A stretch of 64,000 nt of DNA from Streptoverticillium olivoreticuli subsp. olivoreticuli (GTDB taxonomy: Bacteria > Actinomycetota > Actinomycetes > Streptomycetales > Streptomycetaceae), in contig NZ_CP031455.1 in the NCBI RefSeq assembly GCF_003391135.1, positions 1,612,001-1,676,000 of the forward strand. The letters are read 5' to 3'. A program made the position numbers and the translations under genes. This document shows, piece by piece, positions 9,991 through 18,386 of this stretch. Every line of letters begins with the position of its first letter. Positions within the stretch are counted from its first letter, which is position 1. The notes beneath the pieces are model-generated. The model saw nothing but the letters and a program-made list of their open reading frames with translations. It was not told where the DNA came from and ran no database searches.

Positions 9991-12492
9991 CTACTGCCTG
10001 GTGTCCACGACCGCCCGCAGCTTGCCGCTCATCGGCGCGCGTTCGAGACCGGCGCCGTCCACGGTCTCCACGGTGAGGTCGAGCAGCCGCTCGTCCACGG
10101 CCGACCGGAGCTCCGGGTAGTCGGCGAGGAAGGCGTCGCGTGCCGCGTCGGCCGGTACGTCGCCCGCGCGCTCCATGCGGACGGTGAGCGCTTCCCGGGG
10201 GCCGCCGTTGGCCAGCACGATCTGGAGCTCACCGCTGTAGTGGAGGCGCTCCTCCGCGATGGCCACGAACCGGCGGTAGTTGAGGAAGTACGTCGCCACC
10301 CGCATCACGTCGCCGAGCCGCCCGAGGAGCTCGAACCTCGGGGAGTGGCTGCCGCAGGGGCAGCGGCCGGGAAGGGTGCAGCCGAGGTCGCCGATGACGT
10401 AGCGGCCGATGCTCTGGCCGCGCCGGGCATGGGTGGTGAAGACCAGCCGTCCGGTCTCCCCCGGCTCCACCGGGCGGTCGGCGTCGACGTCGAGGACCTC
10501 CAGGGTGTGGAGGTCGGCGTGCAGGTGGTGGACGCTGCCGTCGCTCTCGGTGCACTGGTAGCCGAGCGGGCCGAGGTCCGTGCTGCCGTAGGTGATGGAG
10601 TGGATCACCTCGATGCCGAAGGTCTCGGTGAGGGTGCGGCGCTGCTCGGCGGTGAAGTGCTCGCCACCGTAGAAGATCTTGCGGATGCCGCCGTACGAGC
10701 GCAGCAGGTCCGCTTCCTCGTGGAGCAGCTGCCAGAGGTAGGAGGGCATCCCGAAGAGGGTGTCCGCCCGGTGGGCGATCAGCGTCTCGGCGGTCGCCCG
10801 GTGGTCGGTGCCCGCGGCCATGGGCAGCTGGACGCCGCCCAGCCGCTCCAGTATGGAGAAGAAGCTGATGAAGCTGCCGTACATCCCGCCGCAGTAGAAG
10901 AGGTTGGCGGTGCGGTCGTGGGCCGGGTCGTAGCCCGCGGCGAGCAGGCCGCGGGCGGCGGCGTGCATCTGGGTGTCGTAGTCGTCGTAGGTGAAGAGGG
11001 ACAGGGCGGGGGTGCCGGTGCTGCCGCCGCTGCGGAAGTACAGCTCGGCGTCGCGCGGGGCGACATGGCGGTTGAGCTCCTGGACGTCCGTCTTGTCCCG
11101 CAGCGGCCCGGTGGGCGGCGGGAGGACGACGGGCCGGGCCAGGTCGTCGAGGCAGGCGGTGGTGGCGAAGCGCTCGTCGGCCTGGACGGCGACGCGGCGG
11201 CTGTAGCGCTGGAGGGCGTAGACGCCGTCGTGGGGTTCGCCGGAGTAGCCCGCCGTCATGGCGCCGACGGGGGTGACGCGGGTGGCGCCCGCGGCCAGGA
11301 CCGTGCCGGACAGCTCGGCGATGTCCGGGCGGCTGCCCGCGATGCCCGCGGTCTGGAGGTAGCGGCGCATGGGGCGCAGGGTGGGGATGATCCGCTTGCG
11401 GGGCAGCGGCTTGATCCACACGCTGCGGTGCAGCGGGGAGGCGGTGAGGACGGGACGGGTGTCGGCCAGGACGCGCCAGGTGCCGTCGGGGGCGGTCAAC
11501 ACGCGGGTCAGACCGAGGTGTTCCTCCAGGCGGGCGATCAGCTCGGTGGTGGTGAGCTCGGCCTCCTCGGCGGGGTCGAGCACGTCGCCCTCCGGGGCGG
11601 GCACGGCCGCGAGCGCCTCGGCGAGGCGGTCGGCGAAGGCGAAGACGTCGTCGGCGTCCTCGGTGTCGAGGTAGACGACCTGGGGGCTGGAACACGCCTG
11701 CTGCTCGAAGAGGCAGACGTCGGCGGCGAGGGCGGCCAGGGTGGCCGGGTCCTGCCACGCGTCGCGGGTGAGATAGGCGAAGGAGATCTTGTGCCCCCAC
11801 TCCACCAGGCGGCAGCCGGGCGGCACATGGGCGGCGACGCCCTCGACCGCGGCCTCGCCGCCCCATACGGCGACGGCGTCGGCGGGTGCGCACATCAGGC
11901 GCAGCCAGTCCTGCCGGGAGGAGGAGAAGCGCAGCACGATGACGCGGTCGGCGAGAGCGCCGGTCGGGTCGAGGGCGGCGAGTTCGGCGAGCAGGTGCTG
12001 GGCGAGGAGGGTGTCGCCACTGCTGGTCTTGAGGATGTTGACGTTGCCGGCGAGGAGGCCCTCGACCAGGCTGAGGGGCGCGACGGTGGCGGCGTTGCCG
12101 GGGGCGATGTGGGCGACGAGGCCGACGGGCGCCCAGGCTTCGTAGACCGTCTCCCTGGCGTCGGGGCGGCCCAGCCGCTGGGGTGCGGTGGAGCCGAGTT
12201 CGCGGCGGAGCTTGCGGGTGAGCGCGTCGCGGCCGAGGAAGGCGGCGAGTTCGGCGAGGATGTCGCCGCTCTCGTCGGCGGGGAGGTGCCCGGCGAGGCG
12301 TACGGACACGGGGTGGGCCGGGTCGGACAGGGCCGTGGCCAGCCGGTCGCAGGCGGCGAGGACCGTCTCGGTGTCGAGCGGCGCGGCGAGCGCCTCCTCG
12401 ACGGCGGCGGGCAGGGTGGCCAGGCGTCGCCCGGCCTCGTCGTCACCGATGAAGGCGCCCTGCCAGTAGTGGTGGTTCATGTTTTCGGTCAT
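9991..12492 (-). CDS. LuxC-LuxE-type fusion: acyl reductase joined to PaaK/LuxE-like adenylating domain
   Basis: 833 residues from the ATG at 12492, which overlaps the upstream luxE-like stop by 4 bp. Residues ~1-420 match LuxC acyl-CoA/acyl-enzyme reductases (aldehyde dehydrogenase fold): APVGLVAHIAPGNAATVAP, LLAGNVNILKTSS, and the active-site Cys in FEQQACSSPQ (Cys267). Residues ~430-833 are a PaaK/LuxE-like ANL domain with the P-loop FRSGGSTGTPA (near 485), FYGGEHF, YGSTDLGPLGYQC and a C-terminal metal-like CPCG motif before RLGDVMRV. In luminous bacteria, LuxE activates a fatty acid and passes it to LuxC for NADPH reduction to an aldehyde. A fusion would do both steps, like a carboxylic acid reductase without a carrier domain. 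It is the last gene of a five-gene operon. Substrate unknown. Confidence 0.85.
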   Translation of the reverse strand: MTENMNHHYWQGAFIGDDEAGRRLATLPAAVEEALAAPLDTETVLAACDRLATALSDPAHPVSVRLAGHLPADESGDILAELAAFLGRDALTRKLRRELGSTAPQRLGRPDARETVYEAWAPVGLVAHIAPGNAATVAPLSLVEGLLAGNVNILKTSSGDTLLAQHLLAELAALDPTGALADRVIVLRFSSSRQDWLRLMCAPADAVAVWGGEAAVEGVAAHVPPGCRLVEWGHKISFAYLTRDAWQDPATLAALAADVCLFEQQACSSPQVVYLDTEDADDVFAFADRLAEALAAVPAPEGDVLDPAEEAELTTTELIARLEEHLGLTRVLTAPDGTWRVLADTRPVLTASPLHRSVWIKPLPRKRIIPTLRPMRRYLQTAGIAGSRPDIAELSGTVLAAGATRVTPVGAMTAGYSGEPHDGVYALQRYSRRVAVQADERFATTACLDDLARPVVLPPPTGPLRDKTDVQELNRHVAPRDAELYFRSGGSTGTPALSLFTYDDYDTQMHAAARGLLAAGYDPAHDRTANLFYCGGMYGSFISFFSILERLGGVQLPMAAGTDHRATAETLIAHRADTLFGMPSYLWQLLHEEADLLRSYGGIRKIFYGGEHFTAEQRRTLTETFGIEVIHSITYGSTDLGPLGYQCTESDGSVHHLHADLHTLEVLDVDADRPVEPGETGRLVFTTHARRGQSIGRYVIGDLGCTLPGRCPCGSHSPRFELLGRLGDVMRVATYFLNYRRFVAIAEERLHYSGELQIVLANGGPREALTVRMERAGDVPADAARDAFLADYPELRSAVDERLLDLTVETVDGAGLERAPMSGKLRAVVDTRQ

Positions 12493-13655
12493 GACATTCC
12501 CTTCATCAGTTCGGCGGCGGCCACGGCACAGCTGCGGTTGCGGCTGACACCGGCGCGGCCGTGGACGGTGAACCAGTCGGTGGCGAGCTCGCAGCCGCAC
12601 TCCTCGCCGGGCCGCACGGAGGCGAGGTCGCCCATCAGGACGCTCTGGGCGGGTACGGAGGTGATGTACGGCGAGACGAGGTGCAGATAGCCGGGCTCGC
12701 CGTACGGCAGTGGTTCGAGGGTGCGCGTGGAGCGGGTGGCGATCCGGGACCACACGGGTGCGTGCAGGTTGTGGTGGTCGCACTCGATGTAGGGGATGCA
12801 GTGCTCGACGGAGCCGAAGGTGTCCCGGATCCGCTCGGAGGGGATGCCCAGCTGTTCGGTGACGCGGCCGTACAGCTCGTCCTTGCCGATGCGCTGGTCC
12901 GCGTGGCCCTTCCAGCCGCCGCCGAGGACCACCAGGGAGCCCTCGGGGAGGGTCAGGGGCGGCAGCCCCATGGCGCGCATCCGCTCCAGGGTGAACCAGA
13001 GGAACGCGGGGAAGCCCAGGATCCGTACGGGCGCGTCCTCCTCGGCGAAGCGGCGCAGCGCGGCGACGCAGCCGAAGGGGTCGAACTCATGGCCGTTGCC
13101 GGTGTTGCGCAGGGCGTATTCGACCTGGCGGGCGGGGGCGAAGTCGCAGAGGTAGTTGTCGGTGAAGGAGGTGCCGAGGTTGAGGTCGCGGGCGGGTTCG
13201 TAGCTGTAGAGGAGGTAGTTGACGTCCTGTTCCGGGGTGATCCAGCCGTTGCGGTCGAAGATGCGGGCGACCATGCGCTGGGCGGAGCGGATGGTCCACC
13301 GGTCGAAGAACATCTGGGACTTCTGGCCGGTGGTGCCGGAGGAGGTCAGGTGCAGGTCGACGTCGTCCCGGGGGATGGACAGGACCTCGTGGCGCTTGAA
13401 GAAGTTGGCGTGGACCAGCGGCGCACGGTACGGCTCGGTGGGCTCGACAGGCGCCGTGGCCTCGTACAGCTTCCGGAAGAACGGGGACCGGTCGGTGTGC
13501 CAGGCGTTGATCTCGGCCATGGCGGCCGTGAACAGCGCGTCCTCTGCGGGGCCGGTCGCGTAGGGGTCGGCCAGGTCGCACAGTTCCTGGACCCGGGGCA
13601 GCAGCTCCGGGTCGGGGACGTCGATCGGGGCGAGATGGGGGTTCACGGGGCTCAT
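12489..13655 (-). CDS. LuxE-like acyl-protein synthetase
   Basis: 388 residues, close to the length of Vibrio LuxE (about 380). It carries the nucleotide-binding loop LTSSGTTGQKSQ, VLGGGWKGH, FGSVEHCIPYIEC and, near the C-terminus, RNRSCAVAAAEL with Cys376. This is the position where LuxE holds its acyl group as a thioester. The expected reaction is a carboxylic acid plus ATP giving acyl-AMP, then an acyl-S-enzyme passed to a LuxC-type reductase. It overlaps the GNAT gene upstream and the LuxC-LuxE fusion downstream by 4 bp each, so the three are probably made in fixed ratio. No luxAB or luxD gene is present. The acyl substrate cannot be read from the sequence. Confidence 0.85.
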   Translation of the reverse strand: MSPVNPHLAPIDVPDPELLPRVQELCDLADPYATGPAEDALFTAAMAEINAWHTDRSPFFRKLYEATAPVEPTEPYRAPLVHANFFKRHEVLSIPRDDVDLHLTSSGTTGQKSQMFFDRWTIRSAQRMVARIFDRNGWITPEQDVNYLLYSYEPARDLNLGTSFTDNYLCDFAPARQVEYALRNTGNGHEFDPFGCVAALRRFAEEDAPVRILGFPAFLWFTLERMRAMGLPPLTLPEGSLVVLGGGWKGHADQRIGKDELYGRVTEQLGIPSERIRDTFGSVEHCIPYIECDHHNLHAPVWSRIATRSTRTLEPLPYGEPGYLHLVSPYITSVPAQSVLMGDLASVRPGEECGCELATDWFTVHGRAGVSRNRSCAVAAAELMKGMS

Positions 13656-14806
13656 GGGGCAACCTCGGGTGCGGTCACGGCGGGCAGATGGGTCGAGGCC
13701 CAGGCCGAGACGTAGGAGTCCAGGTAGGGCTGGAGGGGCTTCTCGACGACGACGCCGCGGAAGTCGATGTGTTCGGTGGTCCGGGTCAGCACGACGTAGT
13801 CGTGGAAGCCGTCGCCCTCGGGGCGCATCGCGGGGTAGAGGGCGCTGGGGATGAAGTCCTGGGCCAGGAAGGCCGACAGCGCGCCGTGGTGGGCCAGCGG
13901 CACCAGTGCCTCGACGTAGCCCGCGCCCGCGCGGGTGAGGGCCCGGGTGATCGGTTCGAGGTAGCCGGCGGCGGCCGCCGGGTCGGGGTGGCCCGCGACG
14001 AGGGCGCAGTACTTCCCGGTGCGGTTGAGGTAGGCGTAGACCTCGAAGTCGCCGTCGTCGGGCACCAGCAGCACATTGGGGGTGTGCAGGGGGTAGAACC
14101 ACTGGGCGGCGTCGGGGAAGCGGTCGTGGAAGCGGCGGCGGACGAAGGCGGGGGCCTCGACCATCTCCAGCGTCACGTCCGGGGCCTCGGGCGGTGCCGG
14201 GAGCGGGGCGGTGGGCCGGGCGTCCGCGTAGCTGATGCCTAGGCTGCGCTCGACGTTCCGCAGGAGCGGCAGCAGGGGCGCGGGCACCTCGCCGACGGGG
14301 ACTCGGCGGTCCAGCACACCGGGCGAGTGACGCGCGTAGAGCGCGAGGCTCTCACGGCAGTCGAGGTCGACCGCGTTGGGCAGGATGCCCATCGGCCGGA
14401 AGCCGTTGCGCGAGACGACGCGCTGGGGACCGGCGCTGACGGTGCGGACCGTGGCGTAGACCGAGTCGAGGCGGCCGGGGTTGAGCATCCGGGCGCACAG
14501 CTCCTCGGTGAGCTGTCCGGCGAGGCCCGAGCCCCGCTGGTCGGGGTGGACGGCGAGCCCTTCGAGGCGGCCGAGGCGGCTGCCGGGTTCGCTGTGGATG
14601 GCGGCCGAGCCGACGAGCCCGCCGCTCTTGGCGGCCCCCGTGCGGCGGGCGACGAGCCAGAGGGTGAACGGGTCCTGGATGAGCCGGGACATCTCGGCGG
14701 GGTCGGTGCCCAGGGCTGTGGGGTAGTGCGGCCCGTAGACGGCGTAGTAGAGCTGGCGGAGCTCGGCGATGTCGGCGGGCGTGGCCTGTTCGATGGTGAC
14801 GCTCAC
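13652..14806 (-). CDS. GNAT-family N-acyltransferase with a C-terminal extension
   Basis: 384 residues from a GTG at 14806 that overlaps the MFS stop as GTGA. The first ~165 residues are a GNAT fold: LRQLYYAVYGPHYP, the acetyl-CoA loop VHPDQRGSGLAGQLTEEL, and SRNGFRPMG. The remaining ~215 residues form a second, GNAT-like or unassigned domain (FEVYAYLNRTGKYCALVAGHP, then RAGAGYVEALVPL). Within the operon it could transfer the activated acyl group to an amine, taking the place that the acyltransferase LuxD has in luminescence operons. That role is inferred from context only. Confidence 0.75.
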   Translation of the reverse strand: MSVTIEQATPADIAELRQLYYAVYGPHYPTALGTDPAEMSRLIQDPFTLWLVARRTGAAKSGGLVGSAAIHSEPGSRLGRLEGLAVHPDQRGSGLAGQLTEELCARMLNPGRLDSVYATVRTVSAGPQRVVSRNGFRPMGILPNAVDLDCRESLALYARHSPGVLDRRVPVGEVPAPLLPLLRNVERSLGISYADARPTAPLPAPPEAPDVTLEMVEAPAFVRRRFHDRFPDAAQWFYPLHTPNVLLVPDDGDFEVYAYLNRTGKYCALVAGHPDPAAAAGYLEPITRALTRAGAGYVEALVPLAHHGALSAFLAQDFIPSALYPAMRPEGDGFHDYVVLTRTTEHIDFRGVVVEKPLQPYLDSYVSAWASTHLPAVTAPEVAP

Positions 14807-16080
14807 CGGGCCGCTCCCACGGCTTCCGCCTCGTGCGCGGGCGCGGTCTCCGGGGCCGGGGTGCGGTCGCGGAGCATCGCCAGCGCGCAGGCTGCGGGCA
14901 CCAGTCCGGCCGCCTGGATCAGGCAGAGCGTCTGCGGGGACAGCTGGTCGCCGAGCGCGCCGAAGAGCAGGGAGGCGACGGGGAACGTCGCCCCGAGCAC
15001 GGCCTGCATCACGGCGAAGAAGGCGGGCTTGTCGGCCGCGGGGACGAGCCGCTGGAAGAGCGCCACGAAGCGGACGCCGATCACTCCGACGCACCAGCCG
15101 GCCACGGCCAGGCAGCCGGCGATGACGGGCCGTTCGCCGACGATGCCGGGCAGGCCCAGGGCGAGGGCCATCGTGGCCAGGCACAGCGAGCCGACGACGG
15201 TGGGCCGGCCGGGCACCCGGGCGCCGGTGAACGAGCCGATCAGCGTGCCCGTGCCGAGCGAGGCCTCCAGCAGGGCGACGGTGCCACCGCCACCGTGGAG
15301 CACACCCTTGGTGTAGAGCGGGATGACGACGAAGACGGCGGTGGTGAAGAGGTTGGCGGCGGTGAAGCTGATGAGGATCTTGCGGACGAAGGGCAGGCCG
15401 GACAGGACCTGACGCAGCGTCCGCCGCTCCTCGGTGCCCGCGCCCTCCTCCGCGCCCCCGTCCGCGGGGCGGAAGCGCGCGGTCGCGATGAGCGCGGCGG
15501 CCGTCACATAGGCGGCCGCGCAGCCGACGGCGAGCCCGCCCACTCCGGCGCGGTCGACGATCAGGGCGCCGAGCAGCGCCCCGCCGAGGCTCGCCAGCGA
15601 CTGGGTGGACAACTCGAAGCCGGTGGCCGCCTCGATGTCCTCGTCGTCGACGAGTTCGGGCACCGAGGTGGTCAGGCAGGGGTCGAAGAAGGCCTGGCAG
15701 GTGGCCAGGGCGAGGGTCGCGGCGTACGCGGCCGCGAGCGGCAGGTCGCTCGCGTAGGCCCAGGCGGCCAGCGCCGTCGCGGCCACGCCCGCGGTGCCCG
15801 CGGCGGCGCGCAGGAGCGTGCGGTGGGCGAGCCGGGCGATGGCGCGGGCGACGACGGGCGCCAGGGCCACGGCGGGCAGCGTGCTGACCGCCATGAACAG
15901 CCCCGAGGCGAGGCCGTTGCCGCCGCTGACGGCGTAGGCGACGAGCCACCAGGAGACACCGACCTGGAACATGCGTACCGCGGCCTGGGTCAGCACCTGG
16001 CCCAGCCAGACGGTGCCGAAGGCGCGGTTGCGCAGGACGAGCGGGAGCCTGCGGGACCGGTCCGTTGCGGGGGCGGTCAT
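14803..16080 (-). CDS. MFS efflux transporter (EntS/MFS_3 type)
   Basis: 425 residues with about 12 predicted membrane segments, beginning RNRAFGTVWLGQVLTQAAVRMFQ, the N-terminal signature of MFS_3 exporters such as EntS. The central cytoplasmic loop is acidic (ADGGAEEGAGTEERR). It lies between the PaaK-like and GNAT genes with 4-bp overlaps on both sides, so it very likely exports the product of the LuxC/LuxE enzymes. That in turn suggests a secreted or self-toxic small molecule. Confidence 0.85.
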   Translation of the reverse strand: MTAPATDRSRRLPLVLRNRAFGTVWLGQVLTQAAVRMFQVGVSWWLVAYAVSGGNGLASGLFMAVSTLPAVALAPVVARAIARLAHRTLLRAAAGTAGVAATALAAWAYASDLPLAAAYAATLALATCQAFFDPCLTTSVPELVDDEDIEAATGFELSTQSLASLGGALLGALIVDRAGVGGLAVGCAAAYVTAAALIATARFRPADGGAEEGAGTEERRTLRQVLSGLPFVRKILISFTAANLFTTAVFVVIPLYTKGVLHGGGGTVALLEASLGTGTLIGSFTGARVPGRPTVVGSLCLATMALALGLPGIVGERPVIAGCLAVAGWCVGVIGVRFVALFQRLVPAADKPAFFAVMQAVLGATFPVASLLFGALGDQLSPQTLCLIQAAGLVPAACALAMLRDRTPAPETAPAHEAEAVGAAR

Positions 16081-17348
16081 GCGGTCGGCCTCTCGTCGAT
16101 GACGCGGATGAGCTTGCCGGAGCGGGAGTTGACGACGAGGTCGCGGTTACGGACCCACTCCACCTCCATCGGGTGGACGAATCCGGCGCGCAGGCTGTCG
16201 GGGTAGAGCGGGCGTGCCGTGCACAGCCCCTCGACGACCTCCTTGGCGAGGACGTCGAGACCGGCCGGGTCGTCGTCGCCGGGCGCGGTGGCCAGGCGCA
16301 GGACGAGCCCGTCACGGCCGTCCCAGCGGCGCACCACGAGCTGCATGCCGACGATGCGGCCCTCGCCGTCCGCCGCGGCGACGGCGTCCTGGGCGTCCTG
16401 CGAGTACAGCGACACCGGTCCGACGCGCACGCCTTCCTCGGCGCGGCCGAGGATCCGGAAGTGGCCGGCTTCGGTGTCCGTCCACTCCGCGCGGTCACCG
16501 GCGGGGTAGCGGATGATCGGCATGAGCAGGCGGAACAGGCTGGTCACGACGACCCGCCCGGGACGGCCCGCTTCGAGGATCGGCTCCCCGGTCGTCTCGT
16601 CGAGGATCTCGACGACGGAGTGCGGGGTGAAGGCGCGGTGGACGCGCGGGTCGGGTCCGGGCACGGGGCAGCCGAGCAGCCCGGCGTCGACGCTGGCGTA
16701 GCCGAGGGAGCGTGCCTCGGCGTTGGGGAAGGCGGCGGCCAGCAGGCGCCGCTGGTCGTCGAAGAGCGCCTCGCCGCCGAAGAACAGGAGCTCAACGGCG
16801 GGCAGCTGCTCGCCCCGGGCGACCAGGTGCTCGGCGAGGCGGCAGAGCGTGGTGGGGGTGCCCGCGACCACCTGCGCGGCGAAGTCGCGGAGGGTGGGGA
16901 CCGTCGACTCCAGCGGCGCGGCGCCGCCGATGGGCAGCCGGACGTTGTCGACCGGCGCGTGGGAGAGGGAGTCGAGGATGAAGAGGAAGCTGGCGTACAG
17001 CTCGCCGGCGTAGAAGAGATCCGCCACGCGGTGGCCGGGCTTCAGGCCCGCGTCGACGAGTCCGCTGCCGAATGCGGTGACGAACTCCCGCCATTCCTCA
17101 CGGGTGTAGCAGGAGAACTTGGGGGCGCCGGTGGTGCCGCCGGTCTTGTAGACGGACGCCTCGGTGAGCGGGCCGGTGAGCACGCGATTGTCGTGGAGTG
17201 TGTTGGCTGCCCAGAATTCTCCCTGGTCCACGACGGGAAGGGCCGTGAGGCAATCCACATCCGTCGTCAAGGACGCGTAGAGATTCGCATAGAACGGGGA
17301 GTGTTCACGGGCGTGACGTATGAGGTCCGGAAGCTGATGGACGGGCAT
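16077..17348 (-). CDS. PaaK/LuxE-like AMP-forming ligase
   Basis: 423 residues and the first gene of the operon. Motifs: YKTGGTTGAPKF (P-loop), FFGGEALFDDQ, LGYASVDAGLLGC, and a C-terminal RILGRAEEGVRVG hinge with a final SGKLIRVIDE. This is the phenylacetate-CoA ligase-like ANL subfamily, also used by LuxE and CapK proteins. It probably activates a carboxylic acid as an adenylate and transfers it to CoA or a protein thiol. With the LuxE-like protein and the fusion it is the third such domain in one operon, so different enzymes may activate different acyl partners. Palindromes at 17435-17481 lie just upstream. Confidence 0.82.
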   Translation of the reverse strand: MPVHQLPDLIRHAREHSPFYANLYASLTTDVDCLTALPVVDQGEFWAANTLHDNRVLTGPLTEASVYKTGGTTGAPKFSCYTREEWREFVTAFGSGLVDAGLKPGHRVADLFYAGELYASFLFILDSLSHAPVDNVRLPIGGAAPLESTVPTLRDFAAQVVAGTPTTLCRLAEHLVARGEQLPAVELLFFGGEALFDDQRRLLAAAFPNAEARSLGYASVDAGLLGCPVPGPDPRVHRAFTPHSVVEILDETTGEPILEAGRPGRVVVTSLFRLLMPIIRYPAGDRAEWTDTEAGHFRILGRAEEGVRVGPVSLYSQDAQDAVAAADGEGRIVGMQLVVRRWDGRDGLVLRLATAPGDDDPAGLDVLAKEVVEGLCTARPLYPDSLRAGFVHPMEVEWVRNRDLVVNSRSGKLIRVIDERPTA

Positions 17349-17735
17349 GCGGCCTTGCCTAGAGAGAAGAAGAGGGTGTTACCGGCGGGGCGAGAGGCTG
17401 TGCGCCGCCCTCACCTATTTGAATGCTGAACGAGATATGCGCGGCATATTCGTATAGCCCGGTGCGTCACAACTGACGCACGCTCACAATCATGGGCCAC
17501 GGCAGAACCTACCGCAAAATCGGCGGTGTCCGGGCAAGCCATGATTGGCCTGAAACGGCCCATTACCGGTGGACGGAACAGGCCGCGCGCGGAAGGAGAT
17601 CAGGGGCCGCCGCAGGGGCGGCCCACAGGATTTCCGCGGCGAATGGACTTCGCCGGCGCGTGGGACGTTTTGTGCGGTTTGCGCGCGGGGCCGCGACAGG
17701 CGCCGCGCACACGTGGTGCGGACCTCACGGGCCGC
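17349..17735. other. 387-bp control region of the LuxC/LuxE operon
   Basis: No convincing gene. The first 135 bp upstream of the operon start contain two palindromes (see 17435-17481). The distal 250 bp is ordinary GC-rich sequence with no recognised feature. Confidence 0.5.
17435..17481. promoter_or_regulatory. Two palindromes upstream of the PaaK/LuxE/LuxC operon
   Basis: ATATGC-GCG-GCATAT at 17435-17449 and GTGCGTCA-CAAC-TGACGCAC at 17462-17481 are both perfect inverted repeats, placed 87 and 114 bp before the first start codon. They differ in sequence, suggesting two regulators. No regulator gene sits in the operon; the nearest candidates are the RHH-like protein at 17736 and the AraC gene. 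Confidence 0.5.
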
Positions 17736-18104
17736 TTACGACGCGGGAGTAAGGAACCGTTCCGGCAGGCAGGCGTCGCACGGCCGGGCCTTGCTCGCGA
17801 GGAGTTCGTCACGCGCCTCCGCGGTGCTGAGGGTCTCCTCGCCGCCCTTCGGCACCCAGCAGCCCGCGTGGTGCACTTCGTGCATGGTCCTGCCGGACCG
17901 GGTGTGGGAGGTGACCGGCCACACCGCGTGCTCCAGATCCTGCCGGTAGGGCGTACGGGAAGCGGTGGTGTGCGCTTCCTCGTACGGATCCTCGGTGAGG
18001 TGCTGGAGGACCGCGCAGCGGACCCACTCCCGCGGGGGCATGCCCGCTTCGTCTGCGGCCGCCGTGATAAGGGCGAGTTCGTCGTGGCTGAAGAGCTGCT
18101 CCAT
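17736..18104 (-). CDS. Small hypothetical protein with RHH-like N-terminus and Cys/His C-terminal module
   Basis: 122 residues from the ATG at 18104. A longer frame upstream is Pro/Arg-rich and is probably not coding. Residues 1-30 (FSHDELALITAAADEAGMPPREWVRCAVLQHL) read like a ribbon-helix-helix or CopG-type segment. The C-terminal part HEVHHAGCWVPKG...CDACLP resembles the short His/Cys module found at the end of several Streptomyces DUF6233-like proteins. The inverted repeat GTCACG-N6-CGTGAC at 18281-18298 lies about 180 bp upstream. A regulator role is possible but not shown. Confidence 0.6.
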   Translation of the reverse strand: MEQLFSHDELALITAAADEAGMPPREWVRCAVLQHLTEDPYEEAHTTASRTPYRQDLEHAVWPVTSHTRSGRTMHEVHHAGCWVPKGGEETLSTAEARDELLASKARPCDACLPERFLTPAS

Positions 18105-18386
18105 GCCGCGCGACGGTAGCAGTGGCGGAAGCGCTGGTGGGCGGGTTGGAGGAACGCGGCATATGCGCTTCCGCGGCGCGGCGGCGGGTCCTGTGGGCGG
18201 AGCGGCCGACGGGCGCGGGCGAGGTGCGTCCGCCCATGGCCGAGAACAGCCATCTCGCGCTGTACTCAAGGGATTTCACTGTCACGTACGACCGTGACGC
18301 GCCGGTTCCCAGGGGCGCCCCGGTTCCCCCGAAAGGGGTGCCGGAGGCGCTGAGAGGGTCACCCGCCAGGGCCCCGCCTCCGATCC

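Noticed and set aside
9652..12690. 1012-codon open frame opposite the LuxC-LuxE fusion
   Set aside because: Antisense shadow rich in Val/Gly/Glu with no start signal; the minus strand has clear catalytic motifs.
9991..17348. Bioluminescence operon
   Set aside because: LuxC- and LuxE-like proteins are present, but no luxA, luxB or luxD is in the window, so light production is not supported.
17492..18119. Plus-strand frames upstream of the LuxC/LuxE operon
   Set aside because: No ribosome-binding site, no domain, Arg/Gly-rich composition, and overlap with a better minus-strand gene at 17736.
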